DNA of 64,000 nt from Eukaryota sp. TZLM1-RC (lineage: Eukaryota; Metamonada: BaSk clade), in contig JAUPSS010000003.1 of NCBI GenBank assembly GCA_040285825.1, forward strand, positions 2,976,001-3,040,000. The letters are read 5' to 3'. Both the position numbers and the translations under genes were made by a program. The notes beneath the pieces are model-generated. The model made no database searches. It was not told the DNA's origin and saw nothing but the letters and a program-made list of their open reading frames with translations. Positions 40,486-51,165 of this stretch are shown piece by piece. Each line of letters begins with the position of its first letter. The stretch's first letter is position 1.

Positions 40486-41349
40486 TCATCTCCTCAACAG
40501 AGCTTCTGGGCAAATGTATCTTTCCGGCCACAATTCCGCTTTCTTCTGAATTTGAATATTTTTTGCAGCGGAAATATCTCTGTCATATACTATTTGACAC
40601 TCAGTACAAATACGCATCTGCCATGAACCTGCTTGAATATTCTGGGACATGCAACAACTGGACAGTTTGCTTGTATTAAATTTACTGGTTGACAAGTGCT
40701 TCACGTCAATTGGATAAAACAACCATTTTCTGAAAGCCCTAGCTGATCCATATCGATTGACTTTTCGGCAATGAGAAGGGAAATCAGCAGAACCCACAGC
40801 AAGATAGAGTTTTTCAGGATGTCCAGCCAACCTTTGAATTTTGTTGAGACTCTCTCTGAACCATCTCTCTTTTCGTCTGCGGTTATCAAATTTGAATATT
40901 TTTCATTTCTGGCGATCACTTTCCAAGTACACTTTCCTCCTGAACAAATTCCAATGGTTCAAATATTGGTTGAAATTTTGAACGGAATATTGGTCGGGAG
41001 AGTGTTTATTGGGTGAAGCTTTTGTTGTGTTTCTTCTGCCAGTTGGACAAGGGATAACTCCACATTGATTATCATTTAAAAGGTAACCACATAATCTCGA
41101 TTGGCCCAGATCAACGCCAATCAAGGGCATTTCAGGCAAAATTTGGACTGGATGTCTACGTCTTCGATGGGGCATTTTTTTAGTGCCCTTCAACTGTACT
41201 TTTCTGGTTTTGTTGGCATCAGGGTCAATTTTCATTTCTCTTCTTAATCTTGTTTTCTTTTTTGGTGGTTCATCCAGCTCATCTGTGTTTTCTGAGTTGA
41301 TATTTTTACCTTGAAAGGCCAAAAGCAGTTCATTACCATTAGTTTTCAA
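40486..41349 (-). pseudogene. Fanzor copy 3, second lineage, both RuvC ends visible
   Basis: The first minus frame (41349-40903) has a basic, NLS-like region (PPKKKTRLRREMK, HRRRRHP) and the RuvC-I motif PLIGVDLGQSRLCGYLL. The frame then shifts. The second frame (40830-40486) reads LYLAVGSADFPSHCRKV, then a region equivalent to the E-RTS-C-x2-C block (STSKFNTSKLSSCC), then ICTECQIVYDRDISAAKNI, the C-x2-C plus R-D-x-S/N-A-A-x-N RuvC-III signature of TnpB/Fanzor. Sequence is unlike copy 1, so it is a separate lineage. A frameshift, and the probable absence of the N-terminal half, make it inactive. Confidence 0.8.
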
Positions 41350-41929
41350 TACAATATTTTTAAATCTATTTTTTAAACTTTTTCTGTTGATATTTTATTT
41401 GTAGTAAGGGCTATGTTTGAATATTCGTTTTAGACGTGAATTTTTGATGAACTTTGTTTTGGAAGATGATCCTTCAATAAAGTGGAAATTTTTTCACAGA
41501 GTGGAACAAATGTGAAGGAATCTCATGAAATTTAGAACCTTTATGAGAAGCTGAAGGTACTATTCTAAATTTCTGCTAGCAATGAATATGAGAAACGAAA
41601 GTGAGTAAGTATTGTGAAAGTTTAAAATTAAAGAGAAACAACTCACCAATTTCTTTTGATGAAAAGCTGACTCTAGCACATGAAGATAGTAAAGAAGCAG
41701 TGGCAGGAAATTTTGGAATGAGATTCAAGATAAAATTACATGTATTTAATAAAAAGAATCTTTCTCTTGAATTATTAAGATGGAAATTAATGTAGGGCTC
41801 GAGAATAGAATCAACAACTACTGCTTCGGGTTGGTCCCTTCTGTTATTGCATTAGCTCCTATAGGTGCTAAAAGTTCATGTGGTATAAGAGAGAGAAGAT
41901 AATTGGCAAAGACATTCGTTTTATCCAGG
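41350..41929. other. No confident gene
   Basis: A plus frame at 41601-41795 (65 codons) shows no family signature. Possibly decayed mobile DNA next to two Fanzor relics. Confidence 0.4.
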
Positions 41930-42290
41930 GCTTGGTCATCGGCATCTCATTCGGCTTTTAATTTGTTGATCCAGTTGGTTTCACTTTCTTGTTGATGTAT
42001 AAATTTGTATGGAGCGTGACGATTGGACCTCGGAAAATGGGGGAAGCAATTGCCACGTCATGCCACGTCATCACCAGCAATTGATACAATGATTTTCGAG
42101 AGATTCTAATAACTTATCAGATATTTCTTCATCAGACACCTTAAATTGAATAGGTAGTAATTTCACATGTTGAAATCGGAATCAGGAGGTGTTTGAGTTT
42201 GCTGACATTTTAAATATTTGAGAAGCTTTCACTGTTCTTCATTTTGAACACGATTGTATTTTGGAAGACTATTTGAACATATTGAATGTA
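41930..42290 (-). pseudogene. Fanzor fragment (copy 4), related to copy 1
   Basis: The minus strand at about 42060-41940 reads APYKFIHQQESETNWINKLK, parallel to TLYKYINKQKSEAAWVNRLK in copy 1 (residues before the GDW block). Nucleotide similarity to copy 1 appears to extend upstream to about 42290. A stop follows KAE. Confidence 0.6.
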
Positions 42291-42669
42291 CAATACATCA
42301 TTTACAATTATATTTATTCATCAAGATACCCTTTTCCTGATATTCTTCTACTTTAATTGATGTTAGTGGGGGCCAAAACAATAGTATCATCAATCATTTC
42401 CTTCTTGGTAGTAGGCAGACAGAATTAGTATGACCAAGCAACAATTAAATATTTGTTTCATTTGTTATGTCAAATTTAATGCTAATTTCTGTTGTGTTTA
42501 TTTTTTGACTTAATCGCAAAAATTCGATTAAGGAAAACTTGAATGAAATTTACAAAAACTATCAATATACAAAATGCGTTTTATTAAAAAGAACAATATT
42601 TCCTATCAACAATCAACGTGAATGCTGAACTTGCAACACTTTTAAACCACCACCTATGGTGTGTTTTTA
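42291..42669. other. Non-coding spacer
   Basis: No feature recognised. Confidence 0.35.
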
Positions 42670-43338
42670 TCATTATACTCCATTAAACAACCATATACTA
42701 CATTCTCTAGCAGAAAAGATGCGAAAGGAGCCACTAAGTGCTTGAAATGATAACTCTTTACAAATGGTTTTCAGTTTAGACTTTGGAATGGGTAATCTTT
42801 TCATTAAAGAAATGCAGCTATTAGTAACTCTGGGTGAAACTTCAAAATGAAATGGTTCAACTAAAAATCTCAATTTGATAATAACAATTCAAGACTCTGA
42901 TATTTCATATTTTGTCATGTCTGCCTTCTATTTAAATATTGTTCCATCGGTGATGTTAACTCAAAAATCAAGACTGTTTTATTTCTTGATTCATCAGTAT
43001 TTTTCGAAATAAGAATTAGATCAGGTCTTAATTCAGTCACAACCAAAGAAAAATTTACATAATGATTTGTGTGATAAGGTTAATCGCAGTAAACATCATA
43101 ATGATCTAGGAAAGGAAGTGAGAGGTTAACAAAATTATTTAAAATTGAATCATGTCTCCATTAAGGTCTTGTATATTTCGGGGATTTGATAACTTGTACA
43201 ACTGCATAAATTGGGACACAACGTAATAGGTCCCGAGTGACATGATGAGCACACTGGAGACAATAGTTTAGAATTATCAGGAATTTTCCGACAATTGTTA
43301 CATCGATAAAGGTAATCAGCAGTAGGAAATATATTCAA
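42670..43338 (-). pseudogene. RLE-F retrotransposon endonuclease region (R2-like)
   Basis: The minus strand starts with a Cys-rich stretch (YRCNNCRKIP, VCSSCHSG, CPNLCSC). After frame changes it reads ELRPDLILISKN and VLIFELTSPMEQYLNRRQ, the R-P-D...F-E-L-T-x-P-x-E signature of R2-type restriction-like endonucleases, then KYQSLELLL, then VEPFHFEVSPRVTNSCISLM and LSGSFRIFSARECSIWLFNG. The order matches the end of R2-like ORFs. This family differs from RLE-A to E, whose endonuclease reads RGD...LDV. A shorter copy lies at 59630-59935. Confidence 0.7.
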
Positions 43339-44003
43339 GGAAGAAATTAATTACAAACTTAATGATTTAGGGAGGTAGATCAATCAACTTGGACAACCAA
43401 TTATGATAAGCGATCATATTTTCCGAGCTAATATGACATTGTTGATTGAAGATTATTTTGCAATCCATAACCTATTACTATTATCATTCTATATAGTGTA
43501 AATTACTAGTAATTAAATACTTGAAATAGATGACATTATTAACAAGTTATGAACTAAACTTAGGATTCATTGAAAGCATAAAATTCTATACATGAACGAT
43601 TTGTAACACTTGTGTCAGAGTTCTCTAAGAAAGTCTTTAGAACAAGATGAAATAGAATGTAGAAATGTAGAAATCATATTGATAGTGACACTGACACACC
43701 AGTTTGTAGAATCAGCAATTCTGCGGTAGTTTTCTTTTCATTTGTTTATCAATTTGGAATGAAATTTCCGAATGAATTTTTGGTTTTGTTGCCAAATATA
43801 GCTTTGAATTCCCCTGTTTCTGGAATTCTAGAACTTTAGTTAGAATTCGAAGATTAATTAAATTGATTGATGTTGTTGTAAGAGTGTTATTTCAATTTTC
43901 CTATTTTAAAATTGTTATCTCGATTCATTAACAAAAAAGAAATCCTCATAATCTGATATCCTGCTACGTCCTGCTAAACTTGGCACCACCATCCTAATTC
44001 CCA
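43339..44003. other. Non-coding spacer
   Basis: About 660 bp, AT-rich, nothing recognised. Confidence 0.4.
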
Positions 44004-44189
44004 ATGCATTTCCCACCCCGATCACTAAAAGGTTTGTTTTCCCTTTCAAAACTGTTCCCAGAACACGATAGACAACTAAGACGTTCAGCGGCTACCATAA
44101 TTCAAAGCTTCTGGCGAGGCCATAGAGAACGAGAAAGGAGTAACCCAGAAATAAAGGAAATAAGACACCGCTTGGACAGTATTGAATAA
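44004..44189 (+). CDS. Small IQ-motif (calmodulin-binding) protein
   Basis: 61 codons from ATG at 44004 to TAA. The core AATIIQSFWRGHRERERS is a textbook IQ motif (I-Q-x3-R-G-x3-R), which binds calmodulin or centrin-type EF-hand proteins. The N-terminus is basic and Phe/Leu-rich (FPPRSLKGLFSLSKLFPEH). The C-terminus is a charged helix. Such short proteins occur in cytoskeletal contexts. It is convergent with Rab GGTase beta downstream. It may also be the last exon of a longer gene, but no upstream exon was found. Confidence 0.55.
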   Translation: MHFPPRSLKGLFSLSKLFPEHDRQLRRSAATIIQSFWRGHRERERSNPEIKEIRHRLDSIE

Positions 44190-44378
44190 ATTAATCAAAT
44201 GCAGTTTCAGCGAACTTTAAATTCTAGATGAGGGAGATACTTCGTTAATTCTAATTCTCTTCTCAAATAATACAAAACAATTTATTAAAAAGTTTATTTT
44301 GAGCAAATAATCTGACCAAAAAAAAATAAACTGAGTAGTAAAACTGTATGCCACCTTATTAAAAACAATGTCCAATAC

Positions 44379-45377
44379 TTATAAGTTTTCTTTCTCCAAT
44401 CCAGCCTTCTCCACACAACTGACAGGTAATGCATACGTGGCATCCACCTGCTCCAATCCTTCCAACCCCAATAAAGACAGCCCGGAAATGCCAAAGAACG
44501 TGTGGAACATGTCAGCCATATTGCCTGGTCTATCTGAAATGCCTCCATCTTCTGCATCCTGACAGTCAAGAATAAACTCAATCAATCGACCCTCATCAAT
44601 CCAATCAACCTTACCAATCATCGACAGGGAGCTCACTACCCACCATGAATAACAAACATCAGATTTCTTCATTGGCCTACCACACAAACCGCCCGTGGAG
44701 TCCTGCCGCTCTGCCAACCACCAAGCTGTTTGTTCTACTTCCTTTTGTGTGAGAGAAGAAAGAGAGCAGAGAATGGAGAGGGAACCAATACAACAGAAGA
44801 CCTGACCAGCATGGCTCTCCCCACCCGGAACACAACCAAACCCTCCATCATAGTTTCTACAAGATTTAATATAGGAAATTGTAACATCTTTATCCAATAA
44901 AAAAAGTTTTCCTAATAACGCCAAAGAATAGACAGCGCAGTATGAAAAACGTGAATCTATTTCACCCCAACGGTCTCCCATAAAAGAACCATCAGGTTGT
45001 TGTAGAGAAAGAACAAAACTGGTGGTTTTATTTATTTGTACTTCTGATAAAGAAGAAATTGAATCAAATAGTAACAAAATTTGTAAGGAACTGAGAGTGT
45101 AGAGTAAGTGAGGATCATGGCCAATGTTACCCCCAAACCCCCCAGATTCAGAGTAACAGGAAAGAGTAAACTGTACAAGAGAGGATTTGGATAATTGGGA
45201 TGAGTTTTCTGGTATAAGATGGGACTGCTTCATTAGTCTTAATGAGGTAACCGCCCAATATACTGATGACGCACGGAGTTGCTCAGTGATACAAGCAGCC
45301 ATAGAGTCATGGGATTGCGCAAGTCTAAGAATACTCTGGCAGTGTTTCTCGATGTGGAGTGGAGACGCGATGGACAT
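44379..45377 (-). CDS. Rab geranylgeranyltransferase (type II) beta subunit
   Basis: 332 aa, ATG at 45377, full length for the family. An alpha-alpha barrel of repeated helix pairs with the family motifs: SGGFGGNIGHDPHLLYTL, MGDRWGEIDSRFSYC, NYDGGFGCVPGGESHAGQVF, GGLCGRPMKKSDVCYSWWV and DMFHTFFGISGL. The zinc ligands are Asp240, Cys242 and His292. It attaches geranylgeranyl groups to C-terminal cysteines of Rab GTPases, together with an alpha subunit and Rab escort protein, in the cytosol. No intron is needed. A motif abutting the start is shared with the Nup188-like gene. Specificity for type II over farnesyl or type I transferase is inferred from the DRWGE-DSRFSYC and VCYSWWV forms. Confidence 0.93.
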   Translation of the reverse strand: MSIASPLHIEKHCQSILRLAQSHDSMAACITEQLRASSVYWAVTSLRLMKQSHLIPENSSQLSKSSLVQFTLSCYSESGGFGGNIGHDPHLLYTLSSLQILLLFDSISSLSEVQINKTTSFVLSLQQPDGSFMGDRWGEIDSRFSYCAVYSLALLGKLFLLDKDVTISYIKSCRNYDGGFGCVPGGESHAGQVFCCIGSLSILCSLSSLTQKEVEQTAWWLAERQDSTGGLCGRPMKKSDVCYSWWVVSSLSMIGKVDWIDEGRLIEFILDCQDAEDGGISDRPGNMADMFHTFFGISGLSLLGLEGLEQVDATYALPVSCVEKAGLEKENL

Positions 45378-45401
45378 CGGCTAGTAGCACAAAAATGTCA
45401 A
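45378..45401 (-). promoter_or_regulatory. Motif abutting the Rab GGTase beta start
   Basis: TTGACATTTTTGTGCTACTA then GCCG immediately before the ATG, nearly the same as upstream of the Nup188-like gene. Proposed as an initiator-type element. Confidence 0.4.
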
Positions 45402-45453
45402 ATAGTAGTAACCTGTTGAGATTAATAGAATATGAAGATGAAATGAATCAATT

Positions 45454-46451
45454 TTATCTTTTCAAAACTTGAGCTCTTTCATTTCCTTTGATATACTCAT
45501 CCACAACATGAATCATATTAAGAACAGCATTGACATTATGATTCACATCCACACTTCTTGTAAGTGAGTAATCCGTATCTAAGGAGTGTTGGAGTCTTTG
45601 CTCTCCTGTAAGGTCTTGGGTTAGGTACTCGATCTTCTTTACATTTTCACCTTTTTTCCCTCGAGTGCACATGCATGGCATTGACAGCTTGTTCTATATT
45701 CTTCCAGCAGCAACCACCGGAAGTTTCGTTTTTTAAACATCTTTCGATAACCAACTTATTTTGTAGGTGCTTGATGTTTAATATTGGCTTGCTTCCAATC
45801 TCCCATCACTACAATGTTATTTTCTGGACCTCCCAACTTTTTTCTTCAAATTTATTCATCAATTTTGCTTCAAACTTCTTATTGGCCATGAATCTTTGCA
45901 GTGTCATGACTCTCAATTCTTTGTTAAAGTGAAGGCTCCAATATGGAGAGATAAGTTGTTTTTTACCTAGTTTAGGAATGCCTCATGATCTAGAGTTTTT
46001 TTGAAGATTGTTTTACTTCTTCTTCCCATTCATTTACAGTTTTGTTTTGATAAATCTATGATTCTATAGCATCCTTAAAATTTATTATTTTGTTGATTTA
46101 TCAGCTTATCTCATGAAATTTGAGTCAAGTATGGATCTTTTTCACCTTTTTCTGGCTTCTTAACGGGACTCTTCCCAGATTAATCTATTTATATAAGGTG
46201 TGAGGAACAACTTCCATAAATTAAAGCAGTAATCTTTCTGTTGGAATTACCTTTTACCTGTTCGAAAAATCAATATTGATGTTGGAATTTTTCAATTTTT
46301 CCTTCAGGAAGAGTTTCACAATTTCCCCGGTAAAGGGATTCATCAAGATCAAAATTCTGTAAATTGCCTGCGTGTCCCAGAAAGCGTGCCCAGGTGTCTC
46401 AGGGGTCTGAATTAGAAACAACTTCTTTTTAATTGGATGTGATTTTGGCAA
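45454..46451 (-). pseudogene. Fanzor copy 5, C-terminal half readable
   Basis: Read on the minus strand from 46451: a weak region (ILMNPFTGEIVKLF) that may be RuvC-I, then YRIIDLSKQNCK in another frame, LRVMTLQRFMANKKFEAKLM, ENNIVVMGDWKQANI (the GDW block), VGYRKMFKKRNFRWLLLEEY followed by RTSCQCHAC, and finally SVDVNHNVNAVLNMIHVVDE with YIKGNER. The last string is the RuvC-III region (R-D-x-N-A-x-L-N-M in active members). The stretch 45454-45681 alone looks like a small gene, but it is this C-terminus. At least three frame changes. The E-RTS-C-x2-C motif is perfectly kept. Confidence 0.78.
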
Positions 46452-46561
46452 TATTTGTCAAATATATGGTTCTAGCCGACTAGAACCGACTAGAACAAGC
46501 AACAATAGCTGTATCAAATCATCAATGATCTAGGATTGATCAGGCAAACTTATTTTTAGCT

Positions 46562-46740
46562 TATAAATAATATAAAATAATAATAAAATAAAATACAAAA
46601 TAATAATAAAATAAAATAAAATAAAAAATAATAATAAAAATAAAATAAAAAAATAAAAAAATAAAAAAATAAAATAAAAAAATAATGAAATGAAATAAAA
46701 AAATAAAAAAAATAAAAAATATCAATTAAAACAAATTCAC
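46562..46740. repeat. A-rich low-complexity tract (AATAAA-like)
   Basis: About 180 bp of irregular AATAA/AAATAAA repeats on the plus strand. It may be an expanded retroelement A-tail. Confidence 0.8.
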
Positions 46741-47221
46741 AATGAAAAAGGTTTCGATAACATTTGGGAAATTCGCAAAAAATAGTTCAGCGTTGTACGA
46801 CAGAAACAAAGGTCCAGAAATTTGCTCAATAATTCTTGAAAGTTATTTTTATTGATAATGCAAATGAATCTAAATAAGCGGAAACACTATATTTTGTGAT
46901 CCTTCCCATAGATTTAAGAGATAAATTTGAAATCCCCTCAGGTACTGTATAAAGATACAAAGTTTGGACATAATTCTTAACTTTGTTCTTTGAAAAAACA
47001 TCAATTGTAGATTGAAAAACTCTACTCTGCATTGAGACTTTGACATTTTGAATATCAGCAGCTTCCTCTTCCAGAATAGATAGAATAGCAGTAAACAGCC
47101 TCGAGTATTGGAAACAGTCTGGAGTTTTGATGAATAAGAATCATTTGTGTTGATTGAATTGTTATATCATAAGCAATTGAGTGATTTCTTTGTTGAATCA
47201 CCTTATCAATATCATCTCTGT
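46741..47221. other. Upstream region of the ATG16-like gene
   Basis: A minus frame at 46826-47032 has no family match. No gene is called. Confidence 0.35.
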
Positions 47222-48415
47222 ATGACTTGCAAGAACTGTACAACACTAGCTACAGAAATTCAGGCCTTACGTAATCAACTTCAGGAACAGTCTCAACAAT
47301 TAACTTCACTTCAACAAAATAATACTGTACTTACTGAATCTTGCCTCAAGTCAAAGAGCCATATAGTTGAACTGCTTAATGAAAACAATGATCTAAAGAA
47401 TACACTCAACCATTACAAACATTTATTAGGATTGCCAGAATCTGGAGAGCAAGCTGAAACAGAAGACAATGTAAACCATGAGGATGACTCGCCTGATGCA
47501 TCTTCCCTGTTACCATCAAATGAAACTATGCATTGGGCTACTTCTGGCCTTGGCGAAATCCAAGCTTTAGAACTTGACCCATGTAATCCTCACAAGTTTT
47601 GTTTGGGTGGAGCTGGAGGAATAGTGGAAATCTATGATGCCAACCACCTTGAGTCAACTTCTCCTGTATCTCAAATCAAAGACGAAAATCCCATAACAAC
47701 TTTGTCTTTTGCACGAGATTCGAAACATCTCTTTATTGGAGGTAGAAAGCTTTCTCTCTATGATACGACTAATTCCAAATTGATCTCGAGATACTTTGCA
47801 CATCAGGGAAAGGTAACTGGGATGTCATGTAGCAGTGATGATAACAGTTTACTGACTGGGGCATTGGATCGGAAATTAATTCTGTGGAGCGTGGAGAAAT
47901 CTGTACCTCTAACTACAATTAACACAAGTTCTTCCTTGAATGATGTAGATCTCTCCAGAAATGATGACACTGCTCTCTGTGGACAGCTCAATGGCACCTT
48001 TGGACTCTGGGATCTGCGCAGCAAATCTCTTATTTCGTCCCCAACGAAGCTTCATTCATCGCGTATTGCTAGTGTCAAGTTTATTGATCAGTCAATCGTT
48101 GCTTCGTTGTCAAGGGACTCTTCTTTGATTGTGTTTGATATCCGAAATCAACAAGTGGTGAAGAGATTTGAACATCCATTACTGAAAGTTACCAATGATT
48201 CTAGTTGTTTTTCCTTGAAAAATTCCTTCATTGCAGTTGGTAGTACCGATGGAAGGGTACTTGTTTTTGATTTAAATTCAGATGATTTGTCTCCTTGTGG
48301 TGTGTTTCAGTCAAGTCACTCAGATTACAACTTATCATGTCAGTTTATTAGTAGTTCTTTGGTTGTGTCCTGTTCCAAACATGGTCATGTTTCTGTTTTT
48401 GGTAGAGATTTGTAA
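47222..48415 (+). CDS. ATG16-like protein (coiled coil plus WD40 propeller)
   Basis: 397 aa from ATG at 47222. Residues 1-75 form a coiled coil with Gln/Leu heptads (LATEIQALRNQLQEQSQQLT, VELLNENNDLKNTL). An acidic linker follows to about residue 115. Residues 120-397 form a seven-blade WD40 propeller, with clear blades LTGALDRKLILWSVEK, GQLNGTFGLWDLRSKS, SLSRDSSLIVFDIRNQ and VGSTDGRVLVFDLNSD. The domain order and the blade sequence around SLSRDSSLIVFDIR (human ATG16L1 has SCSRDDLLKVIDLR) support ATG16, the scaffold that brings ATG12-ATG5 to membranes for ATG8 lipidation. An N-terminal ATG5-binding helix is not obvious, so another coiled-coil/WD40 protein is possible. Cytosolic. Confidence 0.65.
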   Translation: MTCKNCTTLATEIQALRNQLQEQSQQLTSLQQNNTVLTESCLKSKSHIVELLNENNDLKNTLNHYKHLLGLPESGEQAETEDNVNHEDDSPDASSLLPSNETMHWATSGLGEIQALELDPCNPHKFCLGGAGGIVEIYDANHLESTSPVSQIKDENPITTLSFARDSKHLFIGGRKLSLYDTTNSKLISRYFAHQGKVTGMSCSSDDNSLLTGALDRKLILWSVEKSVPLTTINTSSSLNDVDLSRNDDTALCGQLNGTFGLWDLRSKSLISSPTKLHSSRIASVKFIDQSIVASLSRDSSLIVFDIRNQQVVKRFEHPLLKVTNDSSCFSLKNSFIAVGSTDGRVLVFDLNSDDLSPCGVFQSSHSDYNLSCQFISSSLVVSCSKHGHVSVFGRDL

Positions 48416-48489
48416 ATTATTAATTAAAATGTATCTATATATAAAAATTTTATTGAACTGCAACACTTAAAATTAAATCAGAACTAAAA

Positions 48490-49041
48490 AAACCAAATTC
48501 AATAACCAAGATTTCCTCTACAAAATCCTCATCTGCTTGTTTTCTCGCCATTGCTTCTCTTACTCGATAAAAGAACAAAGGTAATCTTCTAATTAAAGCA
48601 AATTGTATTCATGAGAGTCAAAAACAAGCATCAAATCTTTTCATTGTTTTTTCTTCAAAAAATTTCCTGCTTCTACTGATAATCTTCCGTTTATCCAAAA
48701 TGGAAAAGCAATGAAATAAAGTAATCTATTTCTGTCGGCATCAGGTTCTTCATTGTCTTTGTCATATTTTCTATGTTTTTCTTTAGCTTTAAATTCAAGA
48801 AATTTTACAGGATTAAGTTCCCTTGTTTGAACCAAAGTGTCATTTGCAACATTAAAGGAGACAAAGTCAACAACAGTTCAGAGTTCTCAATCCAATCACA
48901 GTATTCATCATCTCTATCATCAGAACCAAAGTTATTTAATGGCAGTGTTTCTTTCAGCAGAGGCTCTTTGATACACGAAATTTTTGCAGTTCGTGCCATA
49001 TTAAAAACAGTGTCTCTAACAGCATCATATAACGACGACAT
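48490..49041 (-). pseudogene. RLE-B retrotransposon 3' end
   Basis: The minus strand reads SSLYDAVRDTVFNMARTAKI, CIKEPLLKETLPLNNFGSDD, R-D-D-E-Y-C-D-W, then after a shift VQTRELNPVKFLEFKAKEKH and AFPFWINGRLSVEAGNF, and the family C-terminus in a further frame to about 48490. Dead. Its 3' end abuts the ATG16-like gene. Confidence 0.75.
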
Positions 49042-49215
49042 GCTATATTCAAATCATTGTTTGGAATTTTCATCATTAATGCCAAAAAAACGAACCTAAA
49101 CAAATGGCATCAGATGAATAAATTGGATTACATTTCAATTCCTTCAACTATTGTTGATTTTGCTTGAAAATCAACTTCTTTTTTGCAACACTAACAAACC
49201 ATTAAACAACAAAAA
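49042..49215 (-). repeat. Repeat related to 8904-9143
   Basis: The order of short identical strings (GATGCCATTTG / GATGCAATTCG, TCAACTATTG and others) matches the minus strand around 8940-9080. Likely an unidentified element upstream of RLE-B copies. Confidence 0.45.
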
Positions 49216-51069
49216 TTAGAACTCAATATCCTCAATACACGCATCAAAATCAAACCTCTTCAAAGCGCGATTCTCATACTCTATTCCTAATTGTAACAGT
49301 GCTTTGGTTATCATTTAAACGGGAATTGCTTTAAGTTCACTGACAACAATTCTGTTGTGTTTAGAAAATGAAGTTCAATTCTTTTTCCGCTCTTTCATTT
49401 ATTAAACTTCTGAAATCTTCGAAAAATTTAATGCCAGATATTCCAATGTTACCAAACAGAGAAACAGCAAATGGAACCAGCTGATACTTTACATGCTCAA
49501 CTCGTTCTAGCTGAGATAAGGGCTCATTGTACTTTTTGATTTTGCTCTTTTCAGCAAAGCAGAGCAGAGTTTCATCTTTAATGGCAAACTGAATTGCTGA
49601 ATCTTTACAAAAATCAACAGTGACAACATCAACAACTTTGATCACACCATCAGACCCAGGGGTAATTCAATCAGCGCGGCGTTTCCCAGAAGTATTTTCA
49701 TCCTCATTATCAGGGGACAACCTACGCGCACGTGGTTCAACAAAAGCTTTAATGTGATGACTTTTGCACATAGCTTATAAATGGTCTCTAACAGCATCGT
49801 GAACAAGTGAGCGATATGTAATATTAAATTTGCAATTAAACAAATGATTCAGATTGATAAGCTGACCACAACGACAAATCAAATCAATTGGCACACTGCA
49901 CGGCCAAAGAAGACACCTCACTCTTAAGGAAGTTGTCCATTGATGGTCATTTAACAATAGACCGTAAACATTTGGAATTTGGGAAATGAGTCAACTTGAC
50001 CTACTTTCCTCAAGATCAATTAAAAAGTTAGCAAAAACGGGATTTTTTTCCTTAGCCAAGCTAAAACGTACAGTAAAATCCAAGTTTTCAAAAAAATTTA
50101 GTTTTTTTTCTGCAATTTGGCGTATGCAAATCTTAATGAAATCAAACTTCTGGGTGGAATTTCTTGAATATCGGCAGGAAAGCATTTGGACCAGTTGTGA
50201 GGAGAAAGGCATTCAATTTCATTCTGCACACTAAAAAGTCACTAACACAATGTTCTATTAAATGTTGGTTTTCAGGAAATCGTTCCAAAAATTCCAAAAC
50301 GAAATTTTTGCCTCCACCAATAAATGTTGCTTTACACAAATAATTAGATTTGTGAACATCTAGGCCTCCCAATTCTGTGCTACAAAAAATATGACTACGT
50401 AAAAAAGAAGAATCAATGTCAAGCATATTGGCGAAAAATTTTGTTCTTAATTCATTAAAAATTCTGCAAAACTCGAGAGATAAAGATGGTGAGGTTGATC
50501 GTAGGATATGAGTAATTTGTCCTGAATAACAAATTCTGAGAAAGTCAAATTTAAGATGTTTTTCAATATCTGAATGTGAAAGAACAATGCGTTCCTCTTC
50601 AAAATTTTCCATAAGAGAGGAAAGATGATTTCGTATTTCATCAAAATTGCCTAAATAACAACCTAAAAAACGAAATCCTGATTCAAAACAGTTGATAAAA
50701 GGAACAATTTGGTCATCAATAACAGGTTCAGCAGGCTCTCTACCAACCGATCCACTTTTGGAAATATTGAGGGAAGGATCAATTTCATAATAGCACTGTT
50801 GAACAATTCTAGCAATTGTTTTCAATGAAAAAATTTCACCAATTATTGAGATGTAATCCATATAAGCAGTTATATGAACATCTGGAAATTCTTGTTTTAG
50901 TTCACTCATTAAAGGACGAATATCTAGGCAGAAAAAGAAAGGACTTAATGGATCACCTTGTTTGACACCAGATGATGATATTAGATTGAATTCCTCATAT
51001 ACAAGTGTTGACTGTGTGCCATAAAAATTGTAGAAGAACGACTCAGCTTCCGGAAAGTGTGGATTGTGA

Positions 51070-51165
51070 TGTTGCCTTAGGTTGCAAAAGAGGTTGAGAT
51101 AAAGATGATTGAAATAAAGTTGATTTATTTTGCCCTTATTCTATTCAAGCCTAAAGGCGCAAACA
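51070..51165 (-). repeat. LTR of miniature element 2 (3' LTR in element orientation)
   Basis: 96 bp with TG...CA ends. Differs from 52502-52597 at six positions. Confidence 0.9.

Noticed and set aside
45454-45681. Independent 75-aa host gene upstream of Rab GGTase beta
   Set aside because: Upstream sequence on the same strand reads through the GDW and E-x-RTS-x-C-x2-C blocks, and the frame itself contains the RuvC-III-like N-A-x-L-N-M. It is the Fanzor copy 5 C-terminus.
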